Below, piece by piece: positions 1 to 9,090 of a stretch of DNA of 64,000 nucleotides. This DNA is from Microlunatus antarcticus. GTDB taxonomy: Bacteria; Actinomycetota; Actinomycetes; Propionibacteriales; Propionibacteriaceae. Positions within the stretch are counted from its first letter, which is position 1; each line of letters begins with the position of its first letter. Under the pieces are notes generated by a model. The model was not told the DNA's origin. It saw only the letters and a program-made list of their open reading frames with translations, and did no database searches. Made by a program: the position numbers and the translations under genes. The DNA lies in the NCBI RefSeq assembly GCF_014193425.1, contig NZ_JACHZG010000001.1, positions 3,720,001 through 3,784,000 of the forward strand, given 5' to 3'.

Positions 1-24
1 CTGAGGCTGAACCTCTGAACGCCA

Positions 25-62
25 CGAAGGGCGGGTCCGGCTCACGCCGGGCCCGCCCTTCG
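25..62. terminator. Strong hairpin, probable terminator
   Basis: The two arms form a 17-bp stem (one G-T pair) closed by the tetraloop TCAC. No T-run follows, which is usual for intrinsic terminators in high-GC actinobacteria. It probably ends a gene lying left of the window, and could also serve the leftward gene that stops at 149. Confidence 0.7.
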
Positions 63-112
63 CGTTCATCGGTGCGGGTACGCCCTGCAGTCCCCCTGAA
101 CCCGGGCTACGC

Positions 113-145
113 CCCCTGAGCCTGTCGAGCGCGCCCCCTGAGCCG
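113..145. repeat. Partial REP-like repeats (two half copies)
   Basis: The string CCCCCTGAGCCTGTCGAGCG is followed by a second CCCCCTGAGCC. Both match one end of the dispersed element found intact at 3433-3518 and 25306-25342. These are degenerate copies between the hairpin at 25-62 and the permease gene. Confidence 0.6.
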
Positions 146-148
146 CCG

Positions 149-1378
149 TCAGCGGGACACGACCGACGTCTCCGGGTTGGGCAGCTCGTCGGAGAGGTGC
201 TGGACGAACGTCTTGACGAAGGCCAGCATCGGCACCGCGAAGAGGGCACCGATGATGCCGCCGAGGATGATGCCGATGGCGATCGCGAGCAGCACGGCGA
301 GCGGGTGGATCTTGACCGCCCGGCCCATGAGGAAGGGCTGCAGGATGTGGCTCTCGAGCTCCATCACGAGGACGATCGCGCCGAGCATGAACAGGGCCTG
401 GACCCAGCCCAGCGCGACGAGGGCCACGAGCACGGCGACGAAGCCGGACACGAAGGCCCCGACGATCGGGACGAAGGCGCCGAGGAAGACCAGGGCGGCC
501 AGCGCCGGCGCCGCCGGCACCCCGATGATCAGCGCGGCGATCAGCACGCCCACGCCGTCGGCCAGCGCGACGAGGATGGTCGCCCGGACGTAGGACGAGA
601 GCGACTGCCAGCCGTTGAGGGCGGCGCGGTCCACGCGGGCCCGCGACTTCCGCGGGAAGAACCGCAGCAGGAACGCGAAGATCTCGCGGCCGTTGTGGAG
701 GAAGTAGAACAGCGAGAACAGCGCCAGGGCGAAGCCCGCGAGGAAGTGCCCGACGGACGACCCGATCTCGGCCGCGTACGTGGTGATCGTGTCCTGGCTC
801 GTCTTCACCCAGTCCGTGATGCGGGTGACCCACTCGTTCGGGTTGAAGTACGTGGCGCTGACGTGCAGCGGCCCGTTCTGGAGCCAGTTGGCGAGCTGGT
901 TGAAGCCCGTGGTGACGTTCGTGCCCAGGGTCGACGACTGAGAGACGATCGAGCTGACGATCAGGAACAGCACGCCCGCGATGACCACGAGACCGCCGAG
1001 CACGGTGATCGCGGTCGCGAGGCCGCGGTTGACGCCCCAGGTGTGGAGGCGCTTCGTCACCGGCAGGAGCAGCGCGGTGAGCAGCACGGCGACCAGCAGC
1101 GGGATGGTGACCTCGGAGAGGAACGCCAGCACGTACGCGATCCCCGCGACCATGATCGCGACGACGATGACCCGCCAGCCCCAGGCCGCGGCCACGTGCA
1201 GGCCGTCCGGCACCGCCTCGTTGAAGCGCGAGTTCACGTCCTCGACGTGGACGGAGACCTCCGGGATCTCCGCGACGTCGGTGTCGGCCCCGTCGCCCCG
1301 GGTACCGGTCCTGGTCGGGAGCAGCGCCGGTGGGATCGCGCCGCCTCCGCCACCGATCCTGCGGCGGAGCTGGTCCAT
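149..1378 (-). CDS. AI-2E family transporter (PerM/YdiK type)
   Basis: This 409-residue polytopic membrane protein has the AI-2E exporter/PerM layout. A hydrophilic N-terminus of about 60 residues is followed by paired helices (VIVVAIMVAGIAYVLAFL, then VTIPLLVAVLLTALLLPV), a central soluble part and a C-terminal helix bundle with the family-like segment LGGIIGALFAVPMLA. The start is the ATG at 1378; an upstream in-frame start would add 37 poorly hydrophobic residues, and a GAGGAGAG stretch lies about 14 nt before 1378. The family exports small molecules or ions; the substrate is not predictable here. It is divergent from the MFS gene that follows. Membrane-protein family confidence is high, function low. 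Confidence 0.85.
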   Translation of the reverse strand: MDQLRRRIGGGGGAIPPALLPTRTGTRGDGADTDVAEIPEVSVHVEDVNSRFNEAVPDGLHVAAAWGWRVIVVAIMVAGIAYVLAFLSEVTIPLLVAVLLTALLLPVTKRLHTWGVNRGLATAITVLGGLVVIAGVLFLIVSSIVSQSSTLGTNVTTGFNQLANWLQNGPLHVSATYFNPNEWVTRITDWVKTSQDTITTYAAEIGSSVGHFLAGFALALFSLFYFLHNGREIFAFLLRFFPRKSRARVDRAALNGWQSLSSYVRATILVALADGVGVLIAALIIGVPAAPALAALVFLGAFVPIVGAFVSGFVAVLVALVALGWVQALFMLGAIVLVMELESHILQPFLMGRAVKIHPLAVLLAIAIGIILGGIIGALFAVPMLAFVKTFVQHLSDELPNPETSVVSR

Positions 1379-1482
1379 GAACGTCACGCTTCTGCTCTCC
1401 TCGTGCTCGGTGAGGGGCCCGAGACGGCTCAACGTTAGTGGTCGGACCGCGTTCTCCCGGCCGATGCGGGCACACTGTCCCG

Positions 1483-2757
1483 GTGCCACCCGCCCGACCC
1501 GCCTTCCTGCGGCGGCGACAGCACCCCGGCGAGGCGCGGCTGCCCCGTGAGGTCTACGTCCTGGGCCTGATCGCCTTCTGCGTCGCCGTGGGCTTCGGCG
1601 TCCTGGTCCCGGTGCTCCCCGTCTTCGCGCGGAGCTTCGGGGTGAACAACTTCGAGGTGGGAGCGGTCGTCTCCGCCTTCGCCCTGATGCGGCTGGCGTG
1701 CAGCCCGTTCTGCGGTCGCCTGATCGGGATCTTCGGCGAGCGCGTCGTCCTGGCGGTCGGCATCTACGTCGTCGCCGTCAGCAGCGGGCTGGCGGGGATC
1801 TCGACGAGCTACGAGCAGCTGCTCGTGCTGCGCGGGCTCGGCGGGATCGGCTCGGCCATGTTCACGGTGTCGGCCACCACGCTCCTGCTGACCAGCGTCG
1901 GACCGGGCGTCCGGGGCCGCGCGACGGGCTTCTTCCAGGCCGGCTTCCTGCTCGGCGGCATGGCGGGCCCGGCCATCGGCGGCGTCCTCGCGGCCATCAG
2001 CATCACCGCCCCGTTCTTCTTCTACGCCGCCACCCTCGCCGTGGCCGGCACGGTCGGATTGTTCCTGCTGCGCACCCGCAGCGAGCGGCCCGGCGACGCA
2101 CCCGACCTCGCCGTACGCCCGCTGCGCGAGGTGCTGCACGACAGGCGGTTCCAGGCCGCGTGCCTGGTGAGCCTGGGTCAGGGCTGGTCGTCCTTCGGCG
2201 TCCGGTCGGCCCTCGTGCCGGTGCTCGTGGTCGAGGTCCTGCACCGCAGCACGTCCTGGACCGGCATCGCCTTCACCTGCGCGGCCGTCGTCCAGACCGT
2301 GGCGGTCGGGCCCGCCGGGCGGTTCGTCGACACGGTCGGTCGCCGGCCCGCGATGATGCTCGGCACGGTGCTCGCGGCCGCCTCGATCCTGGGCGTGGCC
2401 TTCGCCCCGAACATCGTCGTCCTCATCGCCCTGCTCTGCCTCTACGGGGTCGCCGCCGCGTTCCTCGGCACGGCGCCGGCGGCCTCCGTGGGCGACGCGG
2501 CCGGGGCACGGGGCGGCACCCCGGTGGCGATCTTCTCCATGTCGTCCGACGTCGGCGCGATCCTCGGCCCGCTGGTCGCCGGCTTCCTCGCCGACCGCGT
2601 CGGCTACCCCGTCGCCTTCGCCGTCGGCGCGGCGCTGCTGCTCGTCGGCACCGTCGCGTCGGCGCGGATGCCGCGCGAGACGCCGCACCCGGGTGCCGCG
2701 CCGGTGCCCGTGCCGACCGATCCCCAGGGGAGCGATGAGCCGACCCGTGTGGACTGA
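1483..2757 (+). CDS. MFS transporter
   Basis: This 424-residue major facilitator protein has about 12 hydrophobic helices. The loop between helices 2 and 3 carries the MFS-like [12 protein letters not shown], and [14 protein letters not shown] provides the equivalent loop of the second half. It is probably a drug or metabolite exporter; the substrate is unknown. The GTG at 1483 is preferred because CACACT sits 6 nt upstream, matching the leaderless pattern seen at many genes here; a GTG at 1438 would add 15 residues. The 3' end overlaps the ung start by 23 bp, so the two are probably co-transcribed. Confidence 0.85.
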   Translation: MPPARPAFLRRRQHPGEARLPREVYVLGLIAFCVAVGFGVLVPVLPVFARSFGVNNFEVGAVVSAFALMRLACSPFCGRLIGIFGERVVLAVGIYVVAVSSGLAGISTSYEQLLVLRGLGGIGSAMFTVSATTLLLTSVGPGVRGRATGFFQAGFLLGGMAGPAIGGVLAAISITAPFFFYAATLAVAGTVGLFLLRTRSERPGDAPDLAVRPLREVLHDRRFQAACLVSLGQGWSSFGVRSALVPVLVVEVLHRSTSWTGIAFTCAAVVQTVAVGPAGRFVDTVGRRPAMMLGTVLAAASILGVAFAPNIVVLIALLCLYGVAAAFLGTAPAASVGDAAGARGGTPVAIFSMSSDVGAILGPLVAGFLADRVGYPVAFAVGAALLLVGTVASARMPRETPHPGAAPVPVPTDPQGSDEPTRVD

Positions 2758-3421
2758 CGGGCTCAGCCCGGACTGGGCGGACGCCCTCCGTCCGGCCGCT
2801 GCGGCGCTCGACCGCGCCGAGGCCTTCTGCGACGCCGAGGAGGCCGCCGGGCGCGCGTACCTCCCCGACCGGCCCCGGGTCCTGCGGGCCTTCAGCCGCC
2901 CGCTGGCCGACGTCCGCGTGCTCGTCGTGGGCCAGGACCCCTACCCCACCGCCGGCCACCCGGTCGGGCTCGCCTTCTCGGTCGCGCCCGACGTACGACC
3001 GGTGCCGCGCTCGCTGCGGAACCTCTACGTCGAGCTCGAGGCCGACCTCGGCATCCCGCCCGCCGAGCACGGCGACCTGACGGCGTGGTTCGAGCAGGGC
3101 GTGCTGCTGCTCAACCGGGTCCTCACCGTGGAACCGGGCCGCTCCGGCTCGCACCGGCGCCGCGGCTGGGAGCAGGTCACGCAGCGGGCCATCGAGGCGC
3201 TCGTCGAGCGCGGCGGTCCGCTGGTCGCGGTGCTCTGGGGCGGCGACGCCCGCAAGCTCGCGCCGGTGCTCGGCGACGTCCCGGTCGTCGAGAGCGCGCA
3301 CCCCTCGCCCCTCTCGGCACGCTACGGGTTCTTCGGCTCACGCCCCTTCAGCCGCGTGAACGACCTGCTCGCCGCCCAGGGTGCCGCGCCGATCGACTGG
3401 CGCCTGCCGACCGTCTCCTGA
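2735..3421 (+). CDS. ung: Uracil-DNA glycosylase, family 1
   Basis: The enzyme removes uracil from DNA, the first step of base excision repair. The 228-residue protein has the water-activating motif GQDPYPT at residues 66-72 (catalytic Asp68) and the DNA-intercalating motif HPSPLSA at 189-195 (His189), both diagnostic of family 1 UDG. The ATG at 2735 follows a GGGGAG ribosome site and lies inside the end of the MFS gene, so translation is probably coupled. Length is normal for the family. Confidence 0.95.
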   Translation: MSRPVWTDGLSPDWADALRPAAAALDRAEAFCDAEEAAGRAYLPDRPRVLRAFSRPLADVRVLVVGQDPYPTAGHPVGLAFSVAPDVRPVPRSLRNLYVELEADLGIPPAEHGDLTAWFEQGVLLLNRVLTVEPGRSGSHRRRGWEQVTQRAIEALVERGGPLVAVLWGGDARKLAPVLGDVPVVESAHPSPLSARYGFFGSRPFSRVNDLLAAQGAAPIDWRLPTVS

Positions 3422-3430
3422 GCCGAGACG

Positions 3431-3556
3431 CCCCCTGAGCCTGTCGAAGGGCCTCGAAGAGGTCGGCGTTCCACCTCAGCAGCGCCAACCCGTTCCGGGC
3501 CCTTCGACAGGCTCAGGGAGCGTTCTCGCGACTCGTCGACAGGCTCGGGGAACGTC
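3431..3556. repeat. REP-like repeat cluster with long inverted repeat
   Basis: Arms 3433-3453 and 3498-3518 are perfect inverted copies of 21 bp (core GCCTGTCGAAGGGCC) separated by 44 bp. A third, diverged copy (GTCGACAGGCTCGGGGAACG) ends near 3556. The segment 3433-3469 matches 25306-25342 at 35 of 37 positions on the opposite strand. The cluster lies between the convergent ung and metB genes, where a large hairpin could act as a bidirectional terminator. Confidence 0.85.
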
Positions 3557-3561
3557 CGGGC

Positions 3562-4710
3562 TCAGCCGAGGGCCTGCGCGAGGTCCGCGATGAGGTCGTC
3601 CGCGTCCTCGATGCCGACGCTGAGGCGGACGAGGTCGGAGGGCACCTCGAGCGGGGTGCCGGCGACGGAGGCGTGGGTCATCCGGGCCGGGTGCTCGATC
3701 AAGGACTCGACGCCGCCGAGAGACTCGCCGAGGATGATCACCTTCGTCTTGGCGCAGACGTCGAGGGCCTGCTGCTCGCCGCCGGCGACGCGAAAGCTGA
3801 TCATGCCGCCGAAGCGCCGCATCTGGCGGGCGGCGAGGTCGTAGCCGGGGTGCGACGTGAGGCCCGGGTAGATCACCTCGGAGACGGCCGGGTGCTCCAC
3901 CAGGAACTCGGCCACCCGCTCCGCGTTGTCGCAGTGCCGCTCCATCCGGACGCTCAGCGTGCGCAGGCCGCGCAGCGTCAGCCAGGCGTCGAAGGGGCCG
4001 GCGACGGCGCCCATCGCGTTCTGGTGGAAGCGCAGGCGCTCGGCGAGGGTGTCGTCGTTCACGACGAGCGCCCCGCCGACCACGTCGGAGTGCCCGCCGA
4101 TGTACTTCGTCGTCGAGTGCACGACGATGTCGGCCCCCTGGGCGAGCGGCTGCTGCAGGTAGGGCGAGGCGAAGGTGTTGTCGACGACGAGCAGCGCCCC
4201 GGCGGCGTGCGCGAGGCCGGCGACCGCGGCGATGTCGACCACGTTGAGCATCGGGTTGGTCGGGGTCTCGACCCAGACGACCGTCGTCTGCTCCGGCACG
4301 ATCGCGGCCTCGACCGCGGCGAGGTCGGTCAGGTCGACGGGCGAGCAGCGCAGGCCCCAGCCGTCGTACACGCGGGCGAACAGGCGGTAGGTGCCGCCGT
4401 ACGCGTCGTGCGGGACGACCGCGTGGCCGTCGGGACCGGTGAACGCCCGCAGCACCGCGTCCTCCGCGGCGAGCCCGCTCGCGAAGGCGAGCCCGTGACG
4501 ACCACCCTCGAGCGAGGCCAGGGTCTCCTCGAGCACGGTGCGGGTCGGGTTGCCCGAGCGCGAGTACTCGTAGCCGCCGCGCGTCCCGCCCACGCCGTCC
4601 TGCTTGTAGGTCGAGGTCGCGTAGATCGGCGGTGTCACCGCGTTGTACGCGGGGTCCGCCTCCGGCCCGGCGTGGATGGCGCGGGTGGAGAAGCCGAGGG
4701 GTTCAGTCAC
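3562..4710 (-). CDS. metB: Cystathionine gamma-synthase
   Basis: This PLP enzyme of the Cys/Met metabolism family joins an activated homoserine with cysteine to give cystathionine for methionine synthesis. The 382-residue protein shows the PLP lysine in STTKYIGGHSD (Lys202), the pyridine-binding Asp in VVDNTF (Asp177) and the family segment YEYSRSGNPTR. The GTG at 4710 is chosen because TAACCT lies 7 nt upstream, a leaderless arrangement. It is divergent from msrA. A cystathionine beta-synthase is encoded at 22613-23983, so gamma-lyase activity (reverse transsulfuration) is also possible from sequence alone; the two activities cannot be told apart here. Confidence 0.88.
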   Translation of the reverse strand: MTEPLGFSTRAIHAGPEADPAYNAVTPPIYATSTYKQDGVGGTRGGYEYSRSGNPTRTVLEETLASLEGGRHGLAFASGLAAEDAVLRAFTGPDGHAVVPHDAYGGTYRLFARVYDGWGLRCSPVDLTDLAAVEAAIVPEQTTVVWVETPTNPMLNVVDIAAVAGLAHAAGALLVVDNTFASPYLQQPLAQGADIVVHSTTKYIGGHSDVVGGALVVNDDTLAERLRFHQNAMGAVAGPFDAWLTLRGLRTLSVRMERHCDNAERVAEFLVEHPAVSEVIYPGLTSHPGYDLAARQMRRFGGMISFRVAGGEQQALDVCAKTKVIILGESLGGVESLIEHPARMTHASVAGTPLEVPSDLVRLSVGIEDADDLIADLAQALG

Positions 4711-4840
4711 GCGCCCGAGGTTAATAGGCACCCCGCCACCGGGCTCGGGGAACGTCGCCCGCCCCGGAACATCCGGTCGCACGCGACAGTTGTGTCGGTG
4801 CCGGCCCATCCAGGTCCGTGCAGAGAGGCAGACTCGAACC

Positions 4841-5473
4841 ATGTTCTTCTCGAAGATGAAGTCGACGCTCGTCGAGCCGGAGCAGGCCCTGCGCGGCCGC
4901 GGCCGCTCGGTCCTCGCCGAGCCCACGTTCCACGAGATCTTCGGCATCCCGGTCCAGCAGGTCCCCGCGGGCTCCGAGGTCGTCTACCTCGCCCTCGGCT
5001 GCTTCTGGGGCGCGGAGAAGCTCTACTGGCAGGCGCCGGGCGTCACGAACACCGCCGCCGGCTACCAGGGCGGCTACACCCCCAACCCCTCGTACGAGGA
5101 GGTCTGCAGCGCCCGCACCGGGCACACCGAGATCGTCAAGGTCAGCTACGACCCGACCAAGACGACGCTCGAGGACCTGCTGCGGATCTTCTTCGAGAAC
5201 CACGACCCGACCCAGGGCATGCGCCAGGGCAACGACGTCGGCACGCAGTACCGCTCGGCGGTCTACACCACCACGCCCGAGCAGCTGGCCACGGCCGAGC
5301 GCGTCCGCGACGAGTACCAGGTGCAGTACACGCGGTCCGGCTACGGCCGCATCACCACGGAGGTCAAGCCGGCCCCCGAGTTCTTCTACGCCGAGGACTA
5401 CCACCAGCAGTACCTCGACAAGAACCCGAACGGCTACTGCCCGGTCCACGCCACCGGTGTGACCTGCAACTGA
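4841..5473 (+). CDS. msrA: Peptide-methionine (S)-S-oxide reductase
   Basis: This enzyme repairs oxidised methionine residues with thioredoxin as reductant. The 210-residue protein has the MsrA signature GCFWG at residues 53-57 with catalytic Cys54, the conserved GYQGG and GHTEIVKVSYDP segments, and C-terminal cysteines (Cys200 in GYCPV, Cys209) suited as resolving cysteines. The ATG at 4841 follows a CAGAGAGG ribosome site. It is divergent from metB, and both genes deal with methionine. About 50 nt downstream is a hairpin (5524-5556). Confidence 0.95.
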   Translation: MFFSKMKSTLVEPEQALRGRGRSVLAEPTFHEIFGIPVQQVPAGSEVVYLALGCFWGAEKLYWQAPGVTNTAAGYQGGYTPNPSYEEVCSARTGHTEIVKVSYDPTKTTLEDLLRIFFENHDPTQGMRQGNDVGTQYRSAVYTTTPEQLATAERVRDEYQVQYTRSGYGRITTEVKPAPEFFYAEDYHQQYLDKNPNGYCPVHATGVTCN

Positions 5474-5523
5474 TTACTCCTCCTCGCGCCCGGTCGTCCG
5501 CCTTCGACGGGGTCTTCCGGCTC

Positions 5524-5556
5524 GCCGGGAACGACGAAGAGCGTGTCGTTCCCGGC
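5524..5556. repeat. Hairpin repeat, GAARAGCGT-loop family (copy 1)
   Basis: The perfect 12-bp arms GCCGGGAACGAC and GTCGTTCCCGGC enclose the 9-nt loop GAAGAGCGT. A second copy with unrelated stem sequence but nearly the same loop (GAAAAGCGT) is at 22515-22543. Both are followed within about 10 nt by CGTCCAGRC. It lies in the 197-bp gap between msrA and the ABC-F gene and may terminate msrA. Confidence 0.7.
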
Positions 5557-5670
5557 TCGTCGTCCAGACTCCGCCGGGCTCCCTCCCTTGCCGACGCTCG
5601 GAGGTGGTCCGCTCCCTGCCCCGCGGTAATCGGTCGCGCTCGGTCCGCCACGACCGTAAGTTGAGGTCTC

Positions 5671-7314
5671 GTGTCAGCCACCCTCGTCGCCCGTGACCTC
5701 AGCGCCGGGCACGGGGCGCGGGTGCTGTTCTCCGGGCTGGACCTCACCGTCGCCCCGGGAGACGTGATCGGGCTCGTCGGGGCGAACGGGGCCGGCAAGT
5801 CGACGCTGCTCGGCCTGCTCGCCGGGCACGGGCGACCCGAGGCGGGCACCATCAGCCTCAGCCCGCCGAGCGCGGCCGTGGGCCTGCTGCCCCAGGAGCC
5901 GGAGCGCCGCGAGGGCGAGACCGTCACCGCGTACGTCGCCCGCCGGACCGGCGTCGAGCCCGCGCAGGCCGACCTCGACGCGGCCACCGAGGCGCTGACC
6001 CGCGAGGAGGCCGGCGCCGACGACTGGTACGCGACGGCGTTCGACCGCTGGCTCGCCCTCGGCGGGGCCGACCTCGAGGAGCGGGTGGCCGAGCAGAGCG
6101 CCGACCTCGGGCTGACCGTCGGGCCGGACGCGCTGATGACCAGCCTGTCCGGCGGCGAGGCCGCCCGCGTCGGGCTGCTGGCGCTGCTGCTGTCCCGCTT
6201 CGACGTCCTGCTGCTCGACGAGCCGACGAACGACCTGGACCTCGACGGCCTGGACCGGCTGGAACGCTTCGTGACCGACCTCCGCGTCGGCGCCGTCGTG
6301 GTCAGCCACGACCGCGAGTTCCTGCGCCGCTGCGTGACGACCGTGGTCGAGCTCGACCTCGCCCAGCAGCGCGTCGAGGTGTTCGGCGGGAGCTACGAGG
6401 CCTACCTGGCCGAGCGCGAGGTGCGCCGCCGGCACGCGCGGGAGGCGTACGACGAGTTCGCCGAGACCAAGGCCGACCTGACCACGCGGATGCGCTCGCA
6501 GCGTGCGTGGGCGGTGCAGGGCGTGACCAAGGAGAAGAAGAACCCCAAGGACGGGGACAAGGCGCAGCGCGACTTCCGCATCAACCGGACCGAGAAGCAG
6601 GCGTCCAAGGTCCGGGCGACGGAGCGGCTGATCGAGCGTCTCGACCAGGTCGAGGAGCCGCGCAAGGAGTGGCAGCTCCAGATGGAGATCGCCGCCGCCC
6701 CGCGGTCGGGTTCGGTCGTCAGCACCGCCAACCGCGCGGTCGTCCGACGGGGCGACTTCACCCTCGGCCCGGTCGACCTGTCGCTCGCGTACGGCGACCG
6801 GGTGGCCGTCGTCGGGCCGAACGGGGCCGGCAAGACGACGCTCATCGGGCTGCTCCTCGGCCGCACCGTCCCGGACGAGGGCTCGGCGTCGCTGGGCGCC
6901 TCGGTGCAGGTCGGCGAGATCGACCAGGCCCGCGACCTCGTCGACGGGCCCGACCTGCTCACCGACGTCGTGGAACGTGCCCTGCCCGACTGGTCGCCGG
7001 CCGACGTGCGGACGCTGCTGGCCAAGTTCGGCCTGCGGGCCGACCACGTGGGCCGGGCCGCCGAGTCCCTCTCCCCCGGCGAGCGCACCCGGGCCGCGCT
7101 CGCGCTGCTGCAGGCCCGCGGGACGAACCTGCTCGTCCTGGACGAGCCCACCAACCACCTCGACCTGCCGGCGATCGAGCAGCTCGAGAGCGCGCTCGCC
7201 TCGTACGCGGGCACGCTCGTCCTGGTCAGCCACGACCGTCGGCTCCTCGAGGCCGTGCACGTGACCCGCCGCCTGCACGTCGACCACGGCCGGGTCGAGG
7301 AACGACCCGTCTGA
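5671..7314 (+). CDS. ABC-F family ATP-binding cassette protein
   Basis: This 547-residue soluble protein has two ABC ATPase domains and no membrane segment, as in the ABC-F family of ribosome-associated translation factors and antibiotic-protection proteins. Walker A motifs are GANGAGKST (residues 37-45) and GPNGAGKTT. Signature and Walker B include LSGGEAARVGLL with LLLDEPTND, and LSPGERTRAAL with LVLDEPTNHLDL. The two domains are joined by a Lys/Arg/Glu-rich linker (GVTKEKKNPKDGDKAQRDFR) typical of the family's P-site tRNA-interaction motif. It starts with GTG at 5671. Housekeeping and resistance roles cannot be separated from sequence. Confidence 0.9.
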   Translation: MSATLVARDLSAGHGARVLFSGLDLTVAPGDVIGLVGANGAGKSTLLGLLAGHGRPEAGTISLSPPSAAVGLLPQEPERREGETVTAYVARRTGVEPAQADLDAATEALTREEAGADDWYATAFDRWLALGGADLEERVAEQSADLGLTVGPDALMTSLSGGEAARVGLLALLLSRFDVLLLDEPTNDLDLDGLDRLERFVTDLRVGAVVVSHDREFLRRCVTTVVELDLAQQRVEVFGGSYEAYLAEREVRRRHAREAYDEFAETKADLTTRMRSQRAWAVQGVTKEKKNPKDGDKAQRDFRINRTEKQASKVRATERLIERLDQVEEPRKEWQLQMEIAAAPRSGSVVSTANRAVVRRGDFTLGPVDLSLAYGDRVAVVGPNGAGKTTLIGLLLGRTVPDEGSASLGASVQVGEIDQARDLVDGPDLLTDVVERALPDWSPADVRTLLAKFGLRADHVGRAAESLSPGERTRAALALLQARGTNLLVLDEPTNHLDLPAIEQLESALASYAGTLVLVSHDRRLLEAVHVTRRLHVDHGRVEERPV

Positions 7315-7358
7315 CGCTCGGGCGACGGCGGTGCGGCAGGGCCCAGTAGGTTCGGGGC

Positions 7359-7652
7359 ATGACCAACGAGCAGCCCGAGACCCCGCAGCAGCAGGACATC
7401 GACGTCCGCGACAACCGTGAGTCCAAGGCGTACGCGGCCAACAGCATGCAGCGCGTGGCCCGCGCCAGCAACGGCGGCGCACCGCCGCGGGACGCGCTGA
7501 AGCCGGGCGAGATGCCCGAGCACGGCACCGAGGGCACGGCGTCGGGCAACCCCGTCGCCGGCCTGGAGATCGACGCGAAGGACCTCGAGGAGGCGGTCGA
7601 GCCCAGCCAGGACGTCCAGGAAGTCGACGGCCCCACGGTCGGCCACGCCTGA
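7359..7652 (+). CDS. Small acidic hydrophilic protein of unknown function
   Basis: This 97-residue protein has no membrane segment, no cysteine and no motif I recognise. It is rich in Glu, Gln, Asp and Pro, with an N-terminal NEQPETPQQQD stretch and an acidic C-terminus (DAKDLEEAVEPSQDVQEVDG); it looks largely disordered. Coding status is supported by TAGGTT placed 6 nt before the ATG (the leaderless pattern repeated across this window), biased codon third positions, and a strong terminator hairpin 20 nt after the stop. It therefore appears to be a monocistronic gene. Confidence 0.7.
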   Translation: MTNEQPETPQQQDIDVRDNRESKAYAANSMQRVARASNGGAPPRDALKPGEMPEHGTEGTASGNPVAGLEIDAKDLEEAVEPSQDVQEVDGPTVGHA

Positions 7653-7671
7653 CCTGACCTGTTCCCGACCG

Positions 7672-7714
7672 ACGGGGATGATTCGGCACCGCAGCGGTGT
7701 CGAATCATCCCCGT
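7672..7714. terminator. 19-bp hairpin terminator
   Basis: Arms of 14 bp (ACGGGGATGATTCG and its complement) continue inward as GCACC/GGTGT with one G-T pair, closed by the loop GCAGC: 19 bp in all. It starts 20 nt after the stop of the small gene at 7359-7652 and precedes the MFS gene. Stem AT content is unusually high for the window. Confidence 0.8.
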
Positions 7715-7833
7715 TGTCGTTCCCCACCTCGCTGTGAGGTGAGGCACAGCCGGAACAAGCGGGCGGCGACCGAGGTTGGCGCGGACGGTCAGAGGCGACC
7801 CGTTCGCCCGACCACCCCCTCAGGAAGACGTTG

Positions 7834-9090
7834 ATGACTGCCGCTGCGCCCCCCGAGCCGTCGACGACCTCGAGCCCCACCCACTTCGACTCCCTCGGAG
7901 CAGACCGGCCGACCCGGGCGAGCTGGGCGCTGTTCGCCCTCGCCGTCGGCGGCTTCGCGATCGGCACGACCGAGTTCGCGTCGATGGGTCTGCTGCCCCA
8001 GATCGCCGCCGGGGTCGGCGTCTCGATCCCCACCGCGGGCCACCTCGTCTCCGCGTACGCGCTGGGCGTCGTCGTCGGCGCCCCGCTGATCGCCGCCGTC
8101 GCCGCGCGGGTCCCGCGCCGTCAGCTCCTGCTGATCCTCATGCTCGTGTTCCTCGTCGGGAACGCGGCCTCGGCCTTCGCCACGTCGTTCGGCTTCCTGC
8201 TGGTCGCGCGGTTCGTCTCCGGGCTGCCGCACGGCGCGTACTTCGGGGTGGCCTCGGTGACCGCCGCCGCCCTGGTGCCCGCCAACCGTCGCGCCTCCGC
8301 CGTGGCCCGGGTGATGCTCGGGCTCACGGTGTCGAACATCGTCGGCGTGCCGGTGGCCACCTGGGCCGGGCAGCACCTCGGCTGGCCCGCGCTCTACATC
8401 GCCGTCGCGGTCCTCGCGTTCGCGTGCCTGGTCGCCGTGAACACCTGGGTGCCCCCGGTCCGCGTCGGCACCGGGACGGCGAGCGTGCGCTCCGAGCTGA
8501 GCGCCCTCGCCCGCCCGCAGGTCTGGTTCGCGCTGGTGACCGGCATGGTCAGCTTCGGCGGCATGTTCGCGACGTACTCCTACATCGCCCCCACGGTGAT
8601 GACCCTGGCCGGGCTGAGCGAGAACGGTGTGGTCTGGATCCTCGCGTCCTTCGGCGTCGGCTCGACCGTCGGGACCCTGCTGGGCGGGCGGCTCGCCGAC
8701 CGCGCGCTGGTCCCGACCCTGTTCGCCGGCCTCGTCGCCATCGGCGTGGTCCTCGGCGCGTTCGGCTTCCTGGCCACGACGCCGGTCGGCGCGTTCCTCG
8801 CCGTCTTCCTGCTCGGCGGCTCGGGCAGCTTCATGATGCCGGCGCTCCAGACCCGCCTGATGGACGTCGCCGCGGGCGGCCAGTCGCTCGCCGCCGCGCT
8901 GATGCACTCCACCCTCAACGTCGCGAACGCGGTCGGCGCCTGGCTCGGCGGCGCCGTGCTCGCCGCGGGCTACTCGTACGCGTGGCCGAGCCGGGTGTCC
9001 GTCGTGCTGCCAGTGGTCGGCATCATCATCTTCGCCGTCGGGCTCGCGTTCCAGCGGCGCGAGAAGGCCCGCGAGACCGTCCTCAGCTGA
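7834..9090 (+). CDS. MFS transporter, DHA1 drug/sugar efflux type (AraJ/Cmx-like)
   Basis: This 418-residue protein has about 12 transmembrane helices. The first helix region (LFALAVGGFAIGTTEFASMG) and GLLPQIAAGVGVSIPTAGHL closely follow the conserved start of the AraJ/CmlA/Cmx branch of DHA1 exporters, which have a T-E-F in helix 1. The substrate is unknown. The ATG at 7834 is preferred over the TTG just before it because AGGAAG lies 7 nt upstream. The end overlaps the convergent peptidase gene by 8 bp. Confidence 0.88.
   Translation: MTAAAPPEPSTTSSPTHFDSLGADRPTRASWALFALAVGGFAIGTTEFASMGLLPQIAAGVGVSIPTAGHLVSAYALGVVVGAPLIAAVAARVPRRQLLLILMLVFLVGNAASAFATSFGFLLVARFVSGLPHGAYFGVASVTAAALVPANRRASAVARVMLGLTVSNIVGVPVATWAGQHLGWPALYIAVAVLAFACLVAVNTWVPPVRVGTGTASVRSELSALARPQVWFALVTGMVSFGGMFATYSYIAPTVMTLAGLSENGVVWILASFGVGSTVGTLLGGRLADRALVPTLFAGLVAIGVVLGAFGFLATTPVGAFLAVFLLGGSGSFMMPALQTRLMDVAAGGQSLAAALMHSTLNVANAVGAWLGGAVLAAGYSYAWPSRVSVVLPVVGIIIFAVGLAFQRREKARETVLS

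Noticed and set aside
4711-4840. SAM or other methionine riboswitch between metB and msrA
   Set aside because: The 130-bp divergent region has no room: metB appears leaderless, and no SAM-aptamer-like stems are visible before msrA.
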